From: JAUIJL01 sp965366625
GTDB taxonomy: Bacteria > Acidobacteriota > Thermoanaerobaculia > Multivoradales > J023
Assembly: GCA_965366625.1 (NCBI GenBank)
Contig: CBDUGP010000038.1
Span: 1-64,000 of the forward strand
Reading direction: 5' to 3'
Length of the DNA stretch: 64,000 bases
Position numbers and translations under genes: made by a program. Below are positions 59,119-64,000 of the stretch, one piece after another (position 1 is the stretch's first letter; every line of letters begins with the position of its first letter). The notes under the pieces were generated by a model, which had not been told where the DNA came from, did not search any database, and saw only the letters and a list, made by a program, of their open reading frames with translations.

Positions 59119-62010
59119 TCAGTGACGAAACGGCGGCCCACTAATCGATTTCGAAAAGGATAGAAACCGATCGCTGGAAAAGGTTCGTGCCGTGGAGGAC
59201 TTTCTCGTAATCTCTCGTGGGCCACGACGAGCGGCGTTGAGATCACTGCTTTCCAGGACTTCGTTCCGGTGCATTGAGCCGTCGCCGATCAAGACGAAAC
59301 CGGCCCAATACGCGGGGTCAGCCCAGGTGCCGCCGTCCAACATGGCCAGCTGGGCGGCGCGCAAGGCCTCGGCAGGCGCAAGCTCGAGGTCGATCAGCTG
59401 CCGATATAGCTCGATCATCAGCTCAGCGGTCGGCGCATCGGCCACCTGCCAAAGGCTTGCCACCACCGACGCAGCACCCGCTTTGAGAAATCCCCGGGGC
59501 AAGGCCATCGTGCCCTCCCCCGCCAGAATCTCACCCAGGGCCGTGTCGCAGCCCGCCAGGCTGACCAAATCCGCCGACAAAGTCAGTCGATCCAAGTCCC
59601 CCAGGCGCAAGGATCCGTCGATCCGGCGACCCTTGGGATCGACCCTCGACAGCTCGATGGCGGCGAGGTCCGGCGCTTCCGGATCGACCTGGGCGTGGGT
59701 GCCGAAATGCACGAATCGACTGGCGGCCAGGTGACCGCCCAAGACCCACTCCTTAGAAGCCGCGAGTCCGGTGCGCGGCTGGAAACCCCGCGCTCGGGCG
59801 ATCGCGTTGGCTTCTACGCCGGAAGCCTCTAATCTCGGCAACTCTATGCTCCAAAAGTCTGACCTTGGTGAGCTGTCGGGGTTCGATCCGGCACTTCGCC
59901 GATCTCCGCGAGTGGCTCCCCCTCCTGCCTGAGGCCGGGGGCTGCGGGAGTCTTGGAAACCGTAGATGGGATCGGCCACCACCGTCAGCAAATTTCCTTG
60001 GCGGGACGCTCGCTCACGGGCTCGGCTGCGGATGGCCGCCACCGTGGACACGGAATAGGAAAGGCTGATCGGATGGTCGCGCAGCATTGGATGCCCTTCT
60101 TTTCCCGGTTTCGGCAGCACCGCAAAGGGCACCGTGGCCAATGCACCCTCGACCACAATCGATAGGGGGCGCCCCGGCCGCAAGCGGTCGACTACCGGGC
60201 CCAGCAGCGCTTCGGACAGGGCTCGGGCTTCGGCGTCGGAGCGGGAACGAGCCGCAGGACCTTGGGCCAAGTACCGGAGCAGGGCTCCGGCCGCAGCTTC
60301 GAGATCCTCGCCAGGGGGCAAGCCGTCGTGCAATTGGAAATCATCCCGATCGACCGACCAAAGCAAGCTGCGCTCGGCGCCGGGCCAATAGACCAACATC
60401 AATACGTCGGGTCCCAATAGCTCCTGCGTGGCTTTCAGGTCTAGGCTCGGTGCCCCTTCCGCCCCGGCAACCCGACGCATTTCCGCTTCCAGGCCCGCCA
60501 AAGTCAGCCTTAGCTCCTTCGCTCGGGTCAGCGCGACCGTCGGGCTGACGCCCATGCCTATGCTGTCGTCCATGTTCGCGTCGCCGGAGGCCGAGCCCTC
60601 TCGGTCGAGAGGCCCCAATTCGAGGATCTTCAGAGCTGCGTCCAACTCGGCACGAATGCCGTCCAGCCGGGCGCTGAACTCGGGTCCAGCGGCAGAGCGG
60701 ATGGCATCGATCGGCCAGATCAAGTGGTCTAGAAGACTGCGGGCGCGGGCCAGCTCGGCCACCTCGAACGCTTCCCGTGCCCGTCCGCGGGCGGCGAGGG
60801 AAAGTACGAATAGGTCGAGCATGTGTCGTCGGCGAGCGAAGAACGGTAACAACAACTCCCCTTGGCCCGAGGTCCTCAGGGCCTCAAAAGTGCCCAAGAA
60901 CCATTCCATCGACACGTCCATCTGCGGCCACAGGCCCAGGGCCTCGAAGGCCTGGGCTTGCACGTGCAGGTTGTGCAAGCTCAGGTTTGGATCCCCTAGA
61001 CCCGCCTGTCTGGCGATCCGGGCCGACCGGCGGCTGGTTCGTATGGCCGACTCAGGATTTCCGAGTCGGAGCCACGCGTCCGCTTGGTTGCCGATCGCGT
61101 GGGCCCGATTGAGGGGATTTTGGGCGTCCTTCGCCGCGCGTCCGAAGAACTCCAGGGCCGCCTCGGCTCGTCCAGCTGCCAGGTGAAGGATTCCCAAGGC
61201 GTCCAGCCCGGGTACTTCGGAAAGGGAGGCCGAACGGCGCATTTCCATGGCTTCTTCGAGCACTTCGGAAGCGGATTCCAGCTTGCCTTGCTCGGTGAGT
61301 AATCTGCCGCTCCAGGTGAGGCAAATGGAAATGGCCAACCGGCCGCTATTTGACGATCCCAGAGCCCGTAACCGATCACAGGCTTGGTCCAAGGTCTGGC
61401 GCGCCGCGCGCCATCGACCCATGCGCAGGTAGAGAATGCCCACATTCAAATGGGAATTGGCCCACTCCGAGACCTCACCGAGATGCCGCCACAACAGCCG
61501 TGCCCCCGCCAGGTGCTCCAAGGCCTGACGCAGATGCTGTCGTCGGCTTTCGAGCAGGGCCAGATCATTGAGCAGACCGGCCACCGACCGAGCGGAACCG
61601 ACCCGGAAGGCGGATTCCAGGGCTTGCAAATAAGCGTGGCTCGCCGCGGACGGATCGCGTTCGGCCCAAAGGTCGCCCAGCAGGCCGAGCAGAGTTGCGC
61701 GCCCGCATCCGAGCTGGTCGCGTTCGAGCTGCTCGGCCACCGACGAGATATCTCTTCCCAGCTTTTTGAGAGTGGCCGCCGGCACCGCCGCCTTCGCCGA
61801 TCGAACGGCCTCTATCCGTTCCAGCAGCGGGGTCACCCGTGGGTCCTCAGGCTGCCCCGCACAGGGCTGATCGGGGGCATCCAGAAGCATCAAGACTTCC
61901 GGCGCCACCGCTTCGGGACTGACGGGAATCGGCTCTCGGGTATCGCAGCCCCAAAGAGCGAGGAGCGCGATCCAAAGGGCTGACCTGGCGACTGCCTGTG
62001 GATCGCCCAT
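59119..62010 (-). CDS. TPR-CHAT caspase-like protease, lipoprotein-type N-terminus
   Basis: A 963-residue CHAT-domain protein. The N-terminal ALWIALLALWGC looks like a lipoprotein signal. TPR-like helices fill about 70-430 (ALLNDLALLESRRQHLRQALEHL, HLNVGILYLRMGRWRAARQTL and others). The C-terminal CHAT domain (about 580-925) has LMLVYWPGAERSLLWSVD, SIVVEGALATVPFAVLP, catalytic His near 772 in FVHFGTHAQVD and Cys near 821 in LAGCDTALGE, then GEGTMALPRGFLKAGAASVVASLW. CHAT proteases (separase/caspase relatives) act in bacterial immunity and cell death; a TPR part senses partners. Follows the anti-sigma-like gene by 9 bp. Confidence 0.92.
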   Translation of the reverse strand: MGDPQAVARSALWIALLALWGCDTREPIPVSPEAVAPEVLMLLDAPDQPCAGQPEDPRVTPLLERIEAVRSAKAAVPAATLKKLGRDISSVAEQLERDQLGCGRATLLGLLGDLWAERDPSAASHAYLQALESAFRVGSARSVAGLLNDLALLESRRQHLRQALEHLAGARLLWRHLGEVSEWANSHLNVGILYLRMGRWRAARQTLDQACDRLRALGSSNSGRLAISICLTWSGRLLTEQGKLESASEVLEEAMEMRRSASLSEVPGLDALGILHLAAGRAEAALEFFGRAAKDAQNPLNRAHAIGNQADAWLRLGNPESAIRTSRRSARIARQAGLGDPNLSLHNLHVQAQAFEALGLWPQMDVSMEWFLGTFEALRTSGQGELLLPFFARRRHMLDLFVLSLAARGRAREAFEVAELARARSLLDHLIWPIDAIRSAAGPEFSARLDGIRAELDAALKILELGPLDREGSASGDANMDDSIGMGVSPTVALTRAKELRLTLAGLEAEMRRVAGAEGAPSLDLKATQELLGPDVLMLVYWPGAERSLLWSVDRDDFQLHDGLPPGEDLEAAAGALLRYLAQGPAARSRSDAEARALSEALLGPVVDRLRPGRPLSIVVEGALATVPFAVLPKPGKEGHPMLRDHPISLSYSVSTVAAIRSRARERASRQGNLLTVVADPIYGFQDSRSPRPQAGGGATRGDRRSAGSNPDSSPRSDFWSIELPRLEASGVEANAIARARGFQPRTGLAASKEWVLGGHLAASRFVHFGTHAQVDPEAPDLAAIELSRVDPKGRRIDGSLRLGDLDRLTLSADLVSLAGCDTALGEILAGEGTMALPRGFLKAGAASVVASLWQVADAPTAELMIELYRQLIDLELAPAEALRAAQLAMLDGGTWADPAYWAGFVLIGDGSMHRNEVLESSDLNAARRGPREITRKSSTARTFSSDRFLSFSKSISGPPFRH

Positions 62011-62019
62011 GGCGGCCGA

Positions 62020-62865
62020 TTAATCCTGAAAGCGGACGTCGAAGGAATAGGCGGCGAAGATCGAGCCGCTTTCCGGATCCCGGAGCTCAACCGTCGCTTG
62101 GCCGGGTTGCAGGTGGCCCACCGATACCATCAGCATGTAATGGCCTTCCTCTTGGAGCTTTACGGACGTCTGTGGCAGCGCATCATCACCTTGGGTCAAA
62201 GTGGCCTCGGCCACCGCCGGTAAATCGAAACCCAGATCCAAGCGGGAAGGTGGATTGAGGGTCAGGACCACCGACGAGATTTGACGGCTCACGTGCAGAG
62301 TCGATGTTTGCCCAGTGGACGAACGTTTCGGACCCGCCGAGGCACCGAGGGATAGCGACTCGGATTCGAGGTTGCCGGACATCGCGGGTGCCTTCGGCTC
62401 CATCAGCGCGATCGTCAGGCCGGAGGCGAGCACCATGGAGGCTGCCAAAGAGATAAGCGGATTGCGCGCAACGAAGGACCGGAAGCGAGAGGGCCATGGT
62501 CGCAGATTGGGCTCGCCGGTGGCGAGTGCCGCGGTTTGTAAGGTTTGTGCGGTTTGTGGCCGTGAGATCTCCGGCTCGCCCGTCGATTCCGCGGCGGTGG
62601 CTGCTAGAAAGCGCTGCCAGGCGGCCGACTGCTGCTCGGCGTCGACCCCGGCAGCGGCCTCGAGTTCCTCCGGGCGGTCGACGTCCAAAAGGGCCTGAGC
62701 GAGGTCCGGGTTCGCCACCAAGGCCCTGCGGGCACTCTCGGCGGCCTCACCGTCGAGCCGGCCTTGACCCAAAGCCATCAACGTGGCGAAGTCGAGTTCG
62801 GGCTCGTCTAGGGTCTCGGTGGCCGAGCGCAGGGCTTCTTCCAGCTCCCGTTCGTCGAGGCTCAT
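62020..62865 (-). CDS. Anti-sigma-like single-span membrane protein
   Basis: A 281-residue protein coupled to the ECF sigma gene (ATGA overlap), the usual place for an anti-sigma factor. The N-terminal about 130 residues are acidic and helical (LDERELEEALRSATETLDEPELDFATLMALGQGRL), with no zinc HxxxCxxC motif. One membrane helix (NPLISLAASMVLASGLTIALM, about 135-155) leads to an extracytoplasmic domain of about 120 residues with beta-strand character (SSVVLTLNPPSRLDL, GQATVELRDPESG). Signal sensing outside and sigma binding inside are inferred from topology and context. Confidence 0.78.
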   Translation of the reverse strand: MSLDERELEEALRSATETLDEPELDFATLMALGQGRLDGEAAESARRALVANPDLAQALLDVDRPEELEAAAGVDAEQQSAAWQRFLAATAAESTGEPEISRPQTAQTLQTAALATGEPNLRPWPSRFRSFVARNPLISLAASMVLASGLTIALMEPKAPAMSGNLESESLSLGASAGPKRSSTGQTSTLHVSRQISSVVLTLNPPSRLDLGFDLPAVAEATLTQGDDALPQTSVKLQEEGHYMLMVSVGHLQPGQATVELRDPESGSIFAAYSFDVRFQD

Positions 62866-63464
62866 GGGTTGCCGTCCTTTCCGACCTCAACCTCGGACCA
62901 AGGTTCTTTCAACCTTTCCTCGAGCTGTTTTTTGGCCTGAAAGATCTGCGATTTTACGGTGTTGACCTCAATGCCCAAGAGACGAGCGATCTCCCGGTAT
63001 TTCAATCCATGCACAATCCGCAGGTGCAGGGCATGCCTGCGGCCTTCGGGCAATTGGCGAATTGCCGCTTGCAGCTGGTGTCGCCGCTCGTCTTCGAGCA
63101 ATCGATCTAAGGCGGAGTCCCCCGCGGGCCGGGCTTCAGCCGCTTCCGCGGTATCTTCCTCCGACGCCAGGGACAACGGTCGCACCTGACGTTTGAGGGT
63201 CCGGGAGGCTCGCAAATGATTCAGCCACACATTGCCGGCGATCGAAAACATCCAAGTGGCGTCCGACGCCTCTCGACGAAAGCGATCAAACCCGCGATAG
63301 GCGTTGAGCAGGGTTTCCTGCACGAGATCCTCGCTCTCGGATTCCGAGCACCCTCGGTTGAGAAAGAAACCCAAAAGCGGCCCATAGAAAGTGTCAAAGA
63401 GAGCTCGAAAAGCAAGTTGATCAGCCCCCGGGAGCTCCTCCCGCAAGGCGGAGTCCTTCCCCAT
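62862..63464 (-). CDS. ECF sigma factor
   Basis: A 200-residue extracytoplasmic-function sigma-70 factor. Region 2 has FRALFDTFYGPLLGFFLNRGC, SEDLVQETLLNAYRGFDRFR and WMFSIAGNVWLNHLR. Region 4 has AIRQLPEGRRHALHLRIVHGLKYREIARLLGIEVNTVKSQIFQAKKQL with the HTH. The start chosen is the ATG behind a GGAGAC site; longer readings are unlikely. It probably drives its own operon (anti-sigma, CHAT, small protein, C25-like). Confidence 0.94.
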   Translation of the reverse strand: MGKDSALREELPGADQLAFRALFDTFYGPLLGFFLNRGCSESESEDLVQETLLNAYRGFDRFRREASDATWMFSIAGNVWLNHLRASRTLKRQVRPLSLASEEDTAEAAEARPAGDSALDRLLEDERRHQLQAAIRQLPEGRRHALHLRIVHGLKYREIARLLGIEVNTVKSQIFQAKKQLEERLKEPWSEVEVGKDGNP

Positions 63465-63583
63465 ATCCCGTCTCCAATCCAAAACTCTGGATTCGGTTTG
63501 GTATTCAGGGGTCAGAATAGCAGAAAAGTTTTTCCATCGTGCCCCTTGGAACGATTGGCTGAAGCACCTCAACCCTGCACCTG

Positions 63584-64000
63584 CTAGACCCTGCGGCGCA
63601 GGTGAATGGCTCGGCGAACGCAGGTCCAGTCGTCGCGGTGGCGTAAGGCGGGCTGGATTCTGCCTAGGGCGAGCAGACTCTCCAAACGGTTGGCACCTCG
63701 ATTAGCCGCTTCTCGATGGGCCACGGCAACATTCTCAGGCTCATGGATTTCGGTGGTGATCCAAGAAAAGTCCGTCGGGCTGGTGGTGGCAAACACCTTG
63801 AGGAATCCCAAACCCTGGGGCGGTTCCCCAGGGTGGGAAGGCGGCGGCAGCTCTTCAGCGGGCGGGAAGATCAGCTCGAGCTCGTCGTAGGTTTGTTTGC
63901 CAATACTCAACTGAAGCCCCGGCAGCAACAGCTCGGCGCCACCGGGCTCCGGAAAAATCTGGGTGACGTGGTCGCTGAGGCCGAAATCGAGCACATACAC
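63584..64000 (-). CDS. C-terminal end of a caspase-associated-type protein, cut by window edge
   Basis: At least 138 residues of an open frame that enters from the right edge; the true start is outside. The visible part has a beta-rich domain (VYVLDFGLSDHVTQIFPEPG, then LELIFPPAEELPPP and LGFLKVFATTSPTDFSW) that resembles the DUF4384-like domain found behind caspase-type peptidase domains. It ends WTCVRRAIHLRRRV. It lies 119 bp upstream of the ECF operon, in the same direction, so it may belong to the same protease module. Identity tentative. Confidence 0.55.
   Translation of the reverse strand: MYVLDFGLSDHVTQIFPEPGGAELLLPGLQLSIGKQTYDELELIFPPAEELPPPSHPGEPPQGLGFLKVFATTSPTDFSWITTEIHEPENVAVAHREAANRGANRLESLLALGRIQPALRHRDDWTCVRRAIHLRRRV

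Overview
This 64 kb stretch is moderately GC-rich, densely coded chromosomal DNA from a Gram-negative bacterium. It encodes an LptF/LptG lipopolysaccharide exporter, several lipoprotein or Sec signal peptides, MenB (menaquinone), a multihaem cytochrome, an FG-GAP/ASPIC-UnbV protein, a large HExxH metalloprotease, a PilZ protein of the Myxococcus-like type, and ECF and hybrid-kinase signalling. The mix suggests an Acidobacteriota-type organism (Thermoanaerobaculia/Holophagae-like), with Myxococcota as the alternative. This is inference from gene content; there is no rRNA marker, and no prophage, integrase, transposase or CRISPR array was seen.

Layout. 0-3 kb: iterated palindromes, parA-parB and a long repeat-bearing gap. 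3-9.5 kb: fused lptF-lptG, metK, a DUF84-like NTPase, a TrmH-type RNA methyltransferase and a glutaminyl cyclase lipoprotein. 9.5-18 kb: metalloprotease, MscS channel, hybrid histidine kinase, PQQ-type beta-propeller. 18-23.7 kb: a TIR-TIR-SLOG immune-type protein, a double-CAP protein, a frameshifted FAD oxidoreductase and a STAS protein. 23.9-31 kb: YfcE-like phosphodiesterase, small membrane protein, two glycosyltransferases, menB, mtaB. 31-35.7 kb: DUF3482 GTPase, DUF2868 membrane protein and an unusual ketoacyl synthase in one operon. 35.7-39.3 kb: Elp3 divergent from a Trm9-like methyltransferase, then plsC. 39.5-45.7 kb: Nudix hydrolase, XRE regulator with a leader ORF and an operator-like array, a PilZ-linker-AMIN protein, a SpoIIE-type phosphatase. 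45.8-52 kb: tRNA-Glu(UUC), a DHH/CPBP-like fusion, and a ComQ-like prenyl synthase translationally coupled to a ComP-like membrane kinase. 52-57.3 kb: FG-GAP/ASPIC protein and a five-haem membrane cytochrome. 57.4-64 kb: an ECF sigma / membrane anti-sigma-like / TPR-CHAT / 58-residue protein / C25-caspase-like gene cluster, with the end of a further gene upstream.

How the genes may work together. (i) Elp3, the Trm9-like enzyme and tRNA-Glu(UUC) suggest a eukaryote-like mcm5U34 wobble pathway. (ii) The ComQ-like/ComP-like pair looks like an isoprenoid-signal system with no visible ComX. (iii) The ECF-CHAT-C25 operon looks like a regulated protease module of the programmed-death or immunity type. 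(iv) The TIR-TIR-SLOG protein is a second candidate immune effector. (v) Short tandem repeats (units of 12-26 bp, 2-5 copies) recur about every few kb at gene ends, across stop codons and in linkers; inside genes the unit is a multiple of 3, outside genes it often is not.

Limits: calls rest on reading motifs by eye. No alignment, structure prediction or database search was run, and start codons without a clear Shine-Dalgarno site are provisional.
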